Shown piece after piece: positions 20,567 to 32,000 of a stretch of 64,000 nt of DNA. The notes beneath the pieces were generated by a model, which ran no database searches, was not told the origin of the DNA, and worked only from the letters and a program-made list of their open reading frames with translations. The stretch is from Amycolatopsis keratiniphila subsp. keratiniphila (lineage in GTDB: Bacteria > Actinomycetota > Actinomycetes > Mycobacteriales > Pseudonocardiaceae): assembly GCF_001620365.2 (NCBI RefSeq), contig NZ_LQMT02000034.1, forward strand, positions 1-64,000, given 5' to 3'. A program made the translations under genes and the position numbers. The number at the start of each line of letters is the position of its first letter. The stretch's first letter is position 1.

Positions 20567-23500
20567 GAGTTCTCGCCTTCGGCCAGCTGACGCTGGACCT
20601 CTTCGTCGCTGAGCTGGTCGAGGTCTTCCTCGAGCCGCCGCTCGATCTCCGCGGCGAGCCCGGCGACGGTGGTGAGGGTGAACAGTCCCCGCACCGGGAT
20701 GTCGACCTCGATCTGCTTGCGGAGCCGGGCCATCGCGCGGATCGCCAGCAGTGAATTACCGCCACGGGCGAAGAAATCGTCGTGCGCGCCGAGGTCACCG
20801 ATGCCGAGCAGCTCCCCGAGCACCTCGGCGACGAGCTCTTCGGCGGCGGTCCGGGGTGCGACGTACGCCGGAGCCTCATCGAGTTCGGGATCCGGCAGCG
20901 CGGCCCGGTCGAGTTTGCCGCTGGCCGCCATCGGCAGCGCGTCGAGTGATACGAACCGGGTCGGCACCAGGTACTCCGGCAACGTCTTCCGCAGTGCTTC
21001 GGCCGCGCCGTCGGTACTGCCGACGACGTAGCCGACGAGCGCGTCGCCGCGGACCGCCACGGCCGCGTCCCGCACCTCCGGCAGTTCACGCAGCGCCGCT
21101 TCGACCTCGCCGGGCTCGATCCGGTAGCCGCGCAGCTTCACCTGCTCGTCGGCGCGGCCTAGGTAGTCGAGCGAGCCGTCGCGACGCCAGCGGACGAGGT
21201 CGCCGGTCGCGTACATCCGGCCGGACGGGCCCTCGATGAACTTCTCCGCGGTCAGGTCCGGCAGGCCGAGGTAGCCGCGGGCGAGCTGGCGCCCGGCGAC
21301 GTACAGCTCGCCCGGGACGCCCGGTGGCACCGGCTGCCCTCGCTCGTCGAGGACGTACGCGCGGGTGCCGGGCACCGGGCGGCCGATCGACACGGGTCCG
21401 GACGGCAGCGCGTCCCCGGGTTCGATCCGGTGCACGACGCAGCCCACCGTGGCCTCGGTCGGGCCGTACTCGTTGACGACGAGCGTGCCCGGGTGGCGCT
21501 CCCGCCACGGCTGGACGGCCTCGGCGGTCAGCGCTTCGCCACCGAGCACCAGCTCACCCGTCGGGAACAGCTCCTCGGCGAGGATGGCGAGATGCGTCGG
21601 GGTCGCCTTGACGAACGTCGGGCGGCCGCCGTCGACGACCGCGCCCCCGGCGGTGAGGGTGCCGAGCAGCGTCGTCACGGTGAGGTCGAACGACGCCGAG
21701 GTGTGCAGCAACGCCCGCCCGGCCAGTCCGGGGTAGGCCTCCCGCGCCCACGCCAGGTACGTGTCGACGGCCCGGTGTTCGACCTCGACACCCTTGGGCC
21801 GACCGGTCGAGCCCGACGTGTAGATCACATAGGCGACGTCGCCCGGCCCGGCCGCGGGTTCCGGGTCTTCGGTGGCCGCGGCCGACCACTCGGCCGGATC
21901 GTCCAGGGCCAGCGTCTTGGTGTCCAAAGTGGACTCACCAGTGACGAGCACGAACGGGACGCCCGCGTCGGCGAGGATCAGCGCCTGCCGGGGAGCCGGG
22001 TTGGCCGGGTCGAGCGGAACGTAGGCCGCGCCGCTCTTCAGCACCCCGAGCACGCCGGTCAGCAGGTCCGCCGAGTTCGGCACGCAGATCCCGACGACCG
22101 TGCCGGGACCGGCGCCCAGCTCACGCAGCCGGTGCGCGACGCGGTTGGCTCGCGTGTTCAGCTCGGCGTACGTCAGGCGGACCCCGCCGAAGTCGACGGC
22201 CGGCGCGTCCGGACTCCGCCGCACCTGGTCCTCGAAACGGGCGTGCACCGTCTTGGTGTCCGGAGTGGACAGTTCCGTCGGGTTCCACCCGTTCAGGACC
22301 AGTTCGCGCTCGGCGTCCGACAGCAGCGGCAGATCCGCGACCGACCCGGCCGGATCGGCCAGCGCCGCGGCGAGCAACCGCACGTACCGTTCGGCGATGG
22401 CTTCGGCGGTCTCGCGGTCGAACAGGTCGGTGCGGTAGACGAGCCTGCCGTCCACCGAGGTCAGGTCGATCGCGATGTCGTCCTTCGCGGTGGCGGACCG
22501 GATCGGCTCCAGCCCCGAGTCGGGCAGGAAGTTGAAGCCGAGCTGGTACAGCGCCTGCACGCCGGGATCGCGCTCGGCCCCGACCGCCTCGGCTACCGCC
22601 TGGAACGGCACCTGGCTGTGGTCGATCGCCTCCAGCAGCGTGGTCCGGACCCGGCCGACCAGCTCGGTGAACGCGGGGGCACCCGAGCAGTCGATCCGCA
22701 CGGCCATCTGGTTGACGAACATGCCGATCAGGTCGGCCAGCTCCGGCAGGTCGCGGCCGGCGACCGGGACGCCGACGACGATGTCGTCCACTCTGGACAG
22801 TCGCGAGATGAGCGCCGCGTAACCGGCCAGCAGCACCATGAACGGCGACGCCGACAGCTCCCGGCTCAGCTCGCCGACCCGGTCGATCAGACCGTCCGGG
22901 AGGGCGAAGTGCACCTGGTCACCGGCGAACGTCAGCTCCGACGGGCGCGGCCGGTCGGTGGGCAGGCCGTGCACCGGCGGCAGCCCGGTGAGCTGCTTGC
23001 GCCAGTAGTCCAGCTGCTCACTGGACGTTTCGAGCTGCCCGCGCTGCCAGGCCGAGAAGTCCGGGTACTGGATGGCCAGCTCGGGCAGCTTCGGCTCGCG
23101 GCCCTCGAACACGGCGTCGCACGCCTCGCCCAGCTCCGTGCCCAGCACCAGCACCGAACCGGCGTCGAACACCGTGTGGTGCACGACGAACGTGAGCACC
23201 CACTCGTCGTCGGCCATGCGGCACACCTGGGCCCGCCACGGCGGCGGCGAGTCGAGCGGGACGGCCTCACGTGTGACGGCGCCGACGAGTTCGGCGAGCC
23301 GGGCTTCGCGGGCGTCGGCGGGCAGGTCCCGCAGGTCGTGCACCTCGGGCTCGATCGGCACCTCGGCGTGCACCACCTGCATGAGCGCGCCGCCCTCCAT
23401 GCGGAACGACGTGCGCAGCGCCTCGTGCCGCCCGACGATGACGCCGAGCGCGGCACGCCACTGCTCCGCGGTCAGCGGGCGGTCGAGCCGGGCCTGGCAG

Positions 23501-23601
23501 TGCAGGTTGTACACCGGGGACGCCGGGTCGAGCTGGCCGGACAGCCAGATCCGCTCCTGCCCGAACGAGGCCGGGAACGTCCATTCCTTCGTGTCGCTCA
23601 T
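20563..23601 (-). CDS. NRPS module C-A-T, predicted to activate asparagine
   Basis: This 1012-residue protein has C about 10-430, A about 450-905 and T about 930-995 ([11 protein letters not shown]). The condensation motif reads HHTVFDAGS, so the usual Gly after the Asp is Ala; the catalytic His and Asp are intact. The A-domain code I read is D-L-T-K-V-G-E-V-G-K. It is nearest to known asparagine codes (DLTK-x-GEVGK) and more distant from aspartate ones (DLTKVGHIGK). No epimerase is present. The C-terminal tail ([19 protein letters not shown]) may serve as a docking element for the next protein. The gene overlaps the Ser module by 4 bp, and a strong hairpin precedes it. Confidence 0.95.
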
Positions 23602-23651
23602 GATTTCCTGTTCAGTGAGAGGTCACGCGAGAGTGCCGCGTCGGTCCAGGT

Positions 23652-23699
23652 GGTCGTGAGTGGCGTTTCGGGTTCTAACCCGAAACGCCACTCACGACC
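23652..23699. terminator. Perfect 23-bp hairpin inside the biosynthetic operon
   Basis: The 23-bp arms have no mismatch and only 2 nt between them; the outer end is GGTCGTGAGTGGCG. It lies 12 bp after the PKS stop codon and 51 bp before the NRPS start, in the only sizeable gap (109 bp) of an operon otherwise joined by overlaps. No T-run follows. It may attenuate or partly terminate transcription, or stabilise the upstream mRNA. Confidence 0.75.
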
Positions 23700-23710
23700 C
23701 ACCGCACGGC

Positions 23711-26700
23711 TCAGCGCTCGAGCTTGGGGATGGTGGTCCGGGCGGGTTCTTCGGCGGGCGCCTCGGCCTTGCCGGCGCGCAACTCCTCGATCCGCTCGGC
23801 CAGAGTGGCCACTGTGGACGCTTCGAACAGCGTCTTCATCGCCAGCCGTGTACCGGTGGCCTTGCGTACCTGGGCGATGAGCTGGATGGCGACCAGCGAG
23901 TTACCGCCGAGGGCGAAGAAGTCGTCGTGCACGCCGATCTTCTCCACGCCGAGCAGCTCGGTCCACTGCCGGGCGATCTCGGCCTCCAGCTCGGTGCGAG
24001 GGGCGACGTAGTCGTCCTCCGACACCGCCACCGCTGCTTCGCCGGGTTCCTCCAGCTCCTCGGCACTGACCTGGCGCTCGATCAGCTCCCGCACCGGCAA
24101 GGTGGTGATGACCACGTGCCCACCGAGGCCGGGGGCCAGCGCCCGGACGAACGCCTCGGCACCATCGACCGGCCGGATCCCGGTCGAGGATCCAGCAGTA
24201 TCCACAGTGGACACAGCGGACGCCGAGGTCAGGCCACCGCCGACGGCGGCCTGATCGACTTGGCGCAGCACGAAATCCTCGATCGTGACGAGCACGCGGC
24301 CGGTCTCGTCGCACAGTGCGAGGTCGGCCGCCACCACCTGATCGCCACCGGAGTCGCGGTAGCGCAGATGACTACGGAAACTCGCCGGGAGCACGTCGTG
24401 CACGACGATCCGGCCGTAGCTCATCGGCAGGTAGGTGCCGCTCCCCCGGCCGCGGCCGAACGCGGTCGCGACGTCCAGCAGTGCCGGGTGCAGGCCCCAG
24501 GCTCCGACGTCACCCGCCGCCGCGTCGGGAGCCGTGATCGTGGCCAGCTCCTCCTCCGCGCCGATGCGATGTTCGCGCAACGCCGCCCAGCGCGGGCCGA
24601 AGGTGACCATGCTGGTGCGGCCGGTACCGAAGCCGTGCCCGTCGTCGATCGGCTCGGTCCGCCCGGTCACCGCCGCGATGTCCACAGTGGACACCGGCTC
24701 GGCCGCGACCCATCCGGCGGATCCGCGCACGTGGGTCCGGCTCGCGCCGGCGACGTGACTGGTCACGGTGAAGTCGTCGCCGTCGAACTCCACGCGGTAC
24801 TCCGAGGTGGCGCCGTCCGGGACGCCGAACGGCTCCAGGAAGGCGACGTCCCGCAGCTCGACGACGTATCCGTCACCGGGCTTCGGCAGCGACGCGGCCA
24901 CCGCCGCACGGACGGTCTCCAGATGTCCCGTGCCCGGGACCACCGGCACCCCGGCGATCCGGTGCTCGTCGAGCAGCCAGTGCGTGGCCGCCGAGACGAG
25001 TCCGTGCGCGCCGTCCTCGGTGCGCGTGGTGAGCACGGGGTGCTCGACCGGGCCGAGCGCCCGTGATCGGGTGGTGCGGATCGTGGTCGGCGCGGCCACC
25101 TCCGCGGCCATGCCGACCTCGTCCCAGCCGCCCCAGGCGTGCGACACCAGCCGCGCCTGCCAACCGTGGCCGCCCCGCGCGTAGGCGTCGAGGAAGTTGT
25201 TGGCGGCGCAGTAGTCGACCTGCCCGATGCCGCCCACCGCCGCGGTGATCGACGAGCACAGCGCGACGAAATCCATCGGCAGGTCGGCGAACGCCTCGGC
25301 CAGCGCCAGTGTCCCGGCGATCTTCGGGGCCAGCACGGCCTCGGCCGCGGCCCGTTCCTTCACCTCGGCGACGCCGCCGCCGGGCAGCCCGGCGGCGTGC
25401 ACGATCCCGTCGAGACCACCGAACTCGCGCTCGGCCAGCTCGCGCACCTCGCGCAGCCGCGCCGGGTCGGTGACGTCGGCGGCGACGACGTGCACCACCG
25501 CGCCCGCGGCCTCCATCCGCCGCACGGCGAGCATCGCGCGCCCGGCGCGGTCGGTGCCGCCGTGCGCGGCGAGGTGCGCGTCCCACTCCGCCCGCGGCGG
25601 CAGCCCCGCGCGGGTGAGCAGCACGAGCTTCGCCCGTACCCGGCGGGCGAGATCCTCGGCGAGGGTGATGCCGATACCGCCGGTCCCGCCCGTGATGAGG
25701 TACCGGCCGCCGTCGCGCAGCACCGGTTCGGCGGCCTCGGGCAGGGCGAGCTGGGTGTAGTCCAGCACCCAGCGACGGCCGGCCCGCAGCGCGACCTCGG
25801 CCGCCGCGTCCGCCGGGCGGAACAGCTCGGCGATGGCGTCCTGCACACGATCGGTGTCGATCCGGCGCACCACCGTGCCCGGCGCCTCCAGCGGCACCAC
25901 CCGGGCGATGCCGGCGAGGGTCGCGTGCTCGGGCCGGGTCAGATCGGTACCGGTGACGTCGGCGGTGCCGGTGCTCAGCACGTCGACCCGCACCGGCTCG
26001 CCCCAGGCCTGGACAAGATTGAGCACGCTGAAGAACCCGCGGTCCTGTGCGGCCATGCCGCGCTCGTCCCCGGCCAGCGTCCAGGCGTGGACGACCCGCT
26101 CGGGCCGGGCGGACAGCGCGGCGACGAGCGCGTCGTAGTCCTCGCGGACCCCAGGCCGGACGGTGAATCCGGTCTCCGTCGCGGCGAACCCGTCGCCGGG
26201 ACGCACCTCGGTGACCGCCACCCCCGCGTCGCGGAGCAGACCGGGCAGGACATCGTCGGCGGTGAAGACGAGCGCGTTCGCGAAGGGCTCGCGTCGCAGA
26301 TCCGGTTCCACCTGCCGCCACGCCGGGACCGCGAACCACTCGGACAGCGGCAACGGACCGGTCGACCGCACAGGCCCGGTCGCCGTCACCGGGTCCGGGT
26401 CGACCCAGTACCGCTTGCGCGCGTACGGGTAGCCGGGCAGCGGGACACGGCTCCCTGGGGCACCGAATGTCCGTGGTTCCAGGGAAACCCCGTTCGTCCA
26501 CAAAAGACCGGCCGCGCCGTACAGCGTTTCGACGTCGCCGATGCGCTCGGTCCTGCCCGGCAGGCTCGGCTGCGGCGCGGGCATGCCCTTGGGCACCTGG
26601 CCGCGGGACAGCCCGGACAGCTGGTGCCCCGGACCGCATTCGACGAGCGCCCAGCGGCCGCCGCGCGCGAACAGGTTCTCGACGCAGTCGCCGAACCGGA

Positions 26701-29035
26701 CGGCCTGACGCAGATGCGAGGCCCAGTAGGCCGGGTCGGTGGCCTGGGCGTCGGTGATCCAGTCGCCGGTGACGTTCGACAGGAACGGCCGTGTGGGCGC
26801 GGTGCGGGCGACGGCGGTGACGGCCGCGGTGAACTCGGCGAGGATCGGATCCATCATCGGCGAGTGGAACGCGTGCGAGGTCACGAGTTCGCGGCACTGC
26901 ACGCCACTGGACTTGAGCGTCGCCGCGAACTCCGCGACCGCGTCCGACGGTCCGGCCACGACACACGTGCCGGGCCCGTTCACCCCGGCGATCGCGAGCG
27001 TGTCCGGCAGCCGCGTGGCGACGCTCTCCTCGTCGAGCTGGACGGCCAGCATCGCCCCGGCGGGCATCGACTGCATGAGGCGGCCGCGCGTGGCGACCAG
27101 GTTCAGCGCGTCCGGCAGGGTGAAGACCCCGGCGACGGTGGCGGCGACGTACTCGCCGACCGAGTGCCCGATCATCGCCGCGGGCCGCACGCCCCAGCTG
27201 AGCCACAGCCTCGCCAGCGCGTACTCGACGACGAACAGCGCGGGCTGGGTCACCCGGGTTTCCCGCAGCGCCTGCTCGCCACCGGGCCGGAAGATCAGGT
27301 CGCGCAGCTCCGGCAGCTCGGCTTCGAGCAGCCGCAGGCACTCGTCGACGGCCGCGGCGAACACCGGCTCGGCGTCGTACAGCTCGGCGCCCATCCCGGC
27401 GTACTGGGAACCCTGCCCGGGGAAGAGGAACGCCACGTTCGTCTCCCCGGCCTGTGCGGACACGAGGCGCCGGGGATCGCGCAGCCCGTCGACCGCGTCC
27501 TCCGGATCACGGGCGACGACCACCGCGCGGTGCGGATACTCGGTACGCCCGGCGGCGAGGGTGTACGCCACGTCGGCGAGGTCGAGGTCGATGTCTCCGG
27601 CCAGCCGCTCGGCGAGCTGGTCGACCGCGGCCGAGAGCGCCTCCGCGGTGTTGGCCGACACCCGCAGCAGATGCGCCGGGTGCGGCGTGCGAGACCGTTG
27701 CGGGCTCGGCGCCTCCTCCAGCACGACGTGCGCGTTGGTGCCGCCGACGCCGAACGAGCTGACGCCTGCCCGCCGTGGTACCCGGTCCGCCTCCCATTTC
27801 GTCACCTCGCGTGCGGGGTAGAACGGGCTCGCCGGGAAGTCGATACCGGGGTTGGGTTCGTGGTAATTGATGGTCGGCGGGATCAGCCCGTGTTCCATCA
27901 CGAGCACGGCCTTGATCAACGAGACCACGCCCGCCGCCTGCGACAGGTGGCCGATATTGGACTTCACCGAGCCGATCGCGCACCAGCCGGTGTCCTCGAC
28001 CCCGTTTCCGTACACAGTGGACAGTGCGGTGATCTCGATCGGGTCGCCCAGCGCGGTACCGGTGCCGTGCGCCTCGACGTAGCCGATGGTGCGCGGGTCG
28101 ACCCCGGCCATGCCGACGGCCTGCGCGACCGCTTCGGTCTGCCCGGACACGCTGGGCGCGGAGAAGCCGACCTTGGTGGCGCCGTCGTTGTTGATCGCGT
28201 TGCCCAGCACGACACCCCGGATGTGGTCGCCGTCCTCGATCGCCTGCGACAGCCGCTTCACCAGCACGACTCCGACGCCGCTGCTCCAGACCGTGCCGTT
28301 GGCGCCCGCGTCGAACGCGCGGACGTGGCCGTCCGGTGAGGTGAAGCCGTCGACGCCCATGTAGCCGACGCCGTGCGGCATCTCCACGTTGACCCCGCCG
28401 GCCAGCGCCATGTCGCACTCGCCGTTGCGCAGCGCCTCGCAGGCGAGGTGCACCGCGACCAGCGACGTCGAGCAGGCGGTGAACACCGCGAGGCTCGGGC
28501 CACGCAGGTTGAGCTTGTACGACACCGAGGTCGTCAGGTAGCTCGGCTGGTTGCCGGTCGAGATGCCGATCCCGCCGTGCTGCGAGGCGAGGAGCCGCTC
28601 GTTGCGCATCAGGTTCTCGGTCAGGTATCCGGTGCCCCCGGACCCGCCGTAGACGCCGATCGCGCCGTCGAAGCGAGCCGGGTCGTAGCCCGCGTCGGTC
28701 AGCGCGGCGTGGCACGACTGGAGGAACAGCCGATGCTGCGGGTCGGTGATCTCGGCCTCGCGGCTGGTCATGCCGAACAGTTCCGCGTCGAACTCGTCGA
28801 AGCCGTCGACCACGGCGGTGGCGTTCACCCAGCTCGGATCGTCGACCGTGTCCGGTGTGGCGCCGCGGGCGATCATCTCCTCGCGGGTGGCGGGCACGAT
28901 CGACTCGACGCCGTCGACGAGGTTGCGCCAGAACTGCCGCGCGTCACGCGCGCCGGGCACGCGCACGTCCAGTCCGACGATCGCGATGGGTTCGGCTCCG
29001 GGATCGCCGGTGCCGGTTTCGGGAAGGTGGGTCAC
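23711..29035 (-). CDS. Type I polyketide synthase module KS-AT-KR-DH-ACP
   Basis: This 1774-residue protein has KS about 14-440 with Cys188 (TACSTSL), His323 (EAHGTGT) and His363 (NIGHLSQ). The AT lies at about 534-830, with GQGSQ near 540, GHSVGE with Ser625, and HAFH at 721-724, which indicates malonyl-CoA. The KR core is at about 1110-1300, with TGGTGGIG at 1115 and Tyr1275 in DYCAANN. The DH-like double hotdog is at about 1353-1590, with H1358 in HRIAGVPVVPG and Asp1521 in HPALLDVATAF, where the usual Gln/His four residues on is missing. The carrier Ser is 1713. DH after KR is the reverse of the usual order. The GTG start at 29035 has AGGAG 7 nt upstream. The module would add one reduced, perhaps dehydrated, ketide unit. 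Confidence 0.95.
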   Translation of the reverse strand: MTHLPETGTGDPGAEPIAIVGLDVRVPGARDARQFWRNLVDGVESIVPATREEMIARGATPDTVDDPSWVNATAVVDGFDEFDAELFGMTSREAEITDPQHRLFLQSCHAALTDAGYDPARFDGAIGVYGGSGGTGYLTENLMRNERLLASQHGGIGISTGNQPSYLTTSVSYKLNLRGPSLAVFTACSTSLVAVHLACEALRNGECDMALAGGVNVEMPHGVGYMGVDGFTSPDGHVRAFDAGANGTVWSSGVGVVLVKRLSQAIEDGDHIRGVVLGNAINNDGATKVGFSAPSVSGQTEAVAQAVGMAGVDPRTIGYVEAHGTGTALGDPIEITALSTVYGNGVEDTGWCAIGSVKSNIGHLSQAAGVVSLIKAVLVMEHGLIPPTINYHEPNPGIDFPASPFYPAREVTKWEADRVPRRAGVSSFGVGGTNAHVVLEEAPSPQRSRTPHPAHLLRVSANTAEALSAAVDQLAERLAGDIDLDLADVAYTLAAGRTEYPHRAVVVARDPEDAVDGLRDPRRLVSAQAGETNVAFLFPGQGSQYAGMGAELYDAEPVFAAAVDECLRLLEAELPELRDLIFRPGGEQALRETRVTQPALFVVEYALARLWLSWGVRPAAMIGHSVGEYVAATVAGVFTLPDALNLVATRGRLMQSMPAGAMLAVQLDEESVATRLPDTLAIAGVNGPGTCVVAGPSDAVAEFAATLKSSGVQCRELVTSHAFHSPMMDPILAEFTAAVTAVARTAPTRPFLSNVTGDWITDAQATDPAYWASHLRQAVRFGDCVENLFARGGRWALVECGPGHQLSGLSRGQVPKGMPAPQPSLPGRTERIGDVETLYGAAGLLWTNGVSLEPRTFGAPGSRVPLPGYPYARKRYWVDPDPVTATGPVRSTGPLPLSEWFAVPAWRQVEPDLRREPFANALVFTADDVLPGLLRDAGVAVTEVRPGDGFAATETGFTVRPGVREDYDALVAALSARPERVVHAWTLAGDERGMAAQDRGFFSVLNLVQAWGEPVRVDVLSTGTADVTGTDLTRPEHATLAGIARVVPLEAPGTVVRRIDTDRVQDAIAELFRPADAAAEVALRAGRRWVLDYTQLALPEAAEPVLRDGGRYLITGGTGGIGITLAEDLARRVRAKLVLLTRAGLPPRAEWDAHLAAHGGTDRAGRAMLAVRRMEAAGAVVHVVAADVTDPARLREVRELAEREFGGLDGIVHAAGLPGGGVAEVKERAAAEAVLAPKIAGTLALAEAFADLPMDFVALCSSITAAVGGIGQVDYCAANNFLDAYARGGHGWQARLVSHAWGGWDEVGMAAEVAAPTTIRTTRSRALGPVEHPVLTTRTEDGAHGLVSAATHWLLDEHRIAGVPVVPGTGHLETVRAAVAASLPKPGDGYVVELRDVAFLEPFGVPDGATSEYRVEFDGDDFTVTSHVAGASRTHVRGSAGWVAAEPVSTVDIAAVTGRTEPIDDGHGFGTGRTSMVTFGPRWAALREHRIGAEEELATITAPDAAAGDVGAWGLHPALLDVATAFGRGRGSGTYLPMSYGRIVVHDVLPASFRSHLRYRDSGGDQVVAADLALCDETGRVLVTIEDFVLRQVDQAAVGGGLTSASAVSTVDTAGSSTGIRPVDGAEAFVRALAPGLGGHVVITTLPVRELIERQVSAEELEEPGEAAVAVSEDDYVAPRTELEAEIARQWTELLGVEKIGVHDDFFALGGNSLVAIQLIAQVRKATGTRLAMKTLFEASTVATLAERIEELRAGKAEAPAEEPARTTIPKLER

Positions 29036-29045
29036 GGTGGTGCTC

Positions 29046-32000
29046 CTATCCGGGGCCGGCCGGGCCGGCGGTGCGACGGGGTCTTCTGGTCTGGGTGCGG
29101 CCGCGGCGGGCGGCGACGCGTTCGGCGGCACGCGCCAGCTCCGGGCTGGCGGCGTCGCCGGAGTGCAGGTGCGCCGCGAGGGCGCGGACGGTGGGATGGG
29201 TGAACAGGTCGACCATCGGGATCCGGCGGGCGAGCCGGGCGGTGACCTGGGCGTGCACCCGGGCGAGGGCGAGCGAATGCCCACCCACGTCGAAGAAGTT
29301 GTCGTTGTGCCCCACTTCGGCCACGCCCAGGACGTCGCACCACGCACGCGCGATCACGGCCTCGGTCGCGGCGAGCGCCGCCGGATCCGCGACCACCGGC
29401 GCCAGGCGTGCCCTGACGCGGCCGGCCGCGGCGGGAGCGGCGGTGCGGACATCCGCCCGCGGTAGCTCCGGCACGCTCGTCCCGACCGGCGCGTCCGGCG
29501 CCGCGGCAAGCGCGCCGAGCAGGGCGACGTAGTCCTCGGCGAGCCCGGCCATCCGGGTGTGATCGAACAGATCGGGGTTGTACAGCAGTTCGACGCCGTC
29601 GTCGTGGACGTACACCGTGAGGTCGAACGGCGATCCCGGCTTGTCGACCGGCAGCCACGCCGAGGTCACACCGGGCAGGTCCAGCCTCGGCTCGGCGAAG
29701 TTCAGCACGTTGAACATCACCTGCACGAGCGGGGCGCGCGCGGGATCACGGGGTACGCCGAGCGCCTCGACGAGCCGCTCGACCGGGGCGGCCGGATGCG
29801 CGGTCGCGGCGAGGAGTTCCGCAGCGCCGTCGCGGACGTGCGAGGCGAAGTCCGCGGCGTCGTCGGCCCGCAGCCGCACCGGCACGATGTCGACGAAGAA
29901 CCCCGCGACCTCTTGGCATTCGGCGAGCTGCCGGTCGGCGACGACCGTGGCGACCAGATGATCGCTCGCCCCGGTGAGCCGCCGCAGCAGCTGGCCGAAC
30001 GCGGCGAGCAGCACCCCGGCGCGGGTCGTGCCGGTGCGGGCGGCCAGCGCCCGCACCGCGTCGGCGACACCGTCCGAAAAGGACTGACGCAGGCTCGCGC
30101 CCCGGTAGGTCTGCACGGCCGAGCGCGGCCGGTCGCGCGGAAGGTCCACTGTGGATGGTGCACCGGCGAGCCGTCCGGTCCACCACGCGACATCCACCGC
30201 TTCCCGGCGTTCGTCGCGTCCGGCCCGCCACACCGCGTAGTCCGCATAGGACGCCACCGGCGGCGGCAGCGGCTCGCCCCGGTAGGCCGCCGAGAGGTCG
30301 GCGCACAACAGGTCCTGCGACCAGCCGTCGAACACCGCGTGATGCAGCGTGAAGCCGAGCACGTGCTCCGTCTCGCCGAGCCGGTAGAGCCGCACGCGCC
30401 AGGGAGCCTCTCGGTCCAGGTGCACCGGCGTCGCGGCGTCGGCGGCCAGCCGGGCCCGCAGACCGTCCTCGGTCACCGGCGTCACCGGCAGCGGAACGTC
30501 CGACGGCGGCAGGCGATCCGCCACCGGCGCGCCGTCGACGGCGCGGATCCGCCAGCGGAGCACGTCGTGCCGCTCGGCGACCGCGCGCAAGGCGTGGCGC
30601 AGCGCGTCGACGTCCAGCGCGCCGGTCAGCCGGAACGCCATCGCGATGTTGTACGGCGCGGCGTCCGGGGCGAGCTGGTCGAGGAACCACAGACGCCGCT
30701 GCTGCGGCGACAGGGTGGGCGCGTGCCCGGTGGTCAGGCCCGGCCCGGTCAGCGGCGACGCGGCCGCGACCCGACGGGTCAGCCCGTCGAGCGTGCCGGT
30801 GGCCAAGACGTCCTCCGCGGCGACGTCCGCTGCCAGCTCCGTGCGCAGCGCCGCGACCAGGCGCATCGCGGCGATCGAGTTCCCGCCCGAGGCCAGGAAG
30901 TCCGTCCCCGCGCCCGCGCCGAGCACCCGCCGCCAGATCGCCGCGACCGCGCGTTCGGCCGGGGAGCCGAGCGGGCCGAGGTCCTGTTGGCCCGCCAGCG
31001 CCGCTTCGGCAAGCTCGCGCAGCGCGGGCCGGTCGATCTTGCCGGTGAGCGGGTTGACCGGCAAACGGTCGAGCACCCGGATCGCGGCCGGGCGCATCGC
31101 CGCGGTGAGCCGGTCCCGGCCGAGTTCGTCCACATCGGACGGTGCCGACGCCGGTGCGAGGAAGGCCACCAGCCGGGTGCCCGCCGGGCCGGGGACCGCC
31201 GTCACGGCGGCGGCGTCGACGTCCGGGTGGGTCGTGAGCGCGGCCTCCACCTCGCCCAGCTCGATCCGCTGGCCGCGGACCTTCACCTGCCGGTCGGCGC
31301 GCCCGGCGAATTCGAGACGCCCGTCGGGGAGCTCGCGAGCCAGGTCTCCGGTGCGGTAGAGCCGTTCTCCCGGCGTGATCGGGTCGTCGACGAACTTCTC
31401 GGCGGTCAGCTCGGGGCTGCCGAGGTAGCCGAGCGCGACGCCGGGGCCGCCGATGAGCAGCTCGCCGATCTCGCCGGGCGCGACCGGCCGCAGCCCGGCG
31501 TCCACGACGTACGCCCGGTGGTTCGGCGTCGGGCGGCCGAGCGGCAGCGGATCGGCGGGGATGCCGGTGACCTCGTCGGTGACGACCACGACGGTGGTCT
31601 CGGTCGGGCCGTAGGCGTTGAAGAACCGCCGTCCCGGCAGCCAGCGCGCGGCGAGCTCCGCGGGCACCGGCTCACCACCGCAGGCGATGACGCGCCAGCC
31701 GGGCACGGTCGCGGGGTCGATCATGGACAGCAGTGTCGGCGTGACGAAACCCCACTCGACGTCGTGCTCGACGAGGAACCGCCGCAGCCGTTCGGGGTCG
31801 GACCGGTCGGCGGTGCCGGTGAGCTGCACCGATCCGCCGTGCGTCAGCGGGACGAACACGTCCATGGTGAAGGCGTCGAAGGCGAGGGACGAGATGCCGA
31901 GCGCGCGGGCGCCGGGCCGGATCCCGAGGGCGGCGGCGAACCCGGTCACGAACGCGACCACGTTGCGGTGACTGGTCAGCACGCCCTTGGGACGGCCGGT

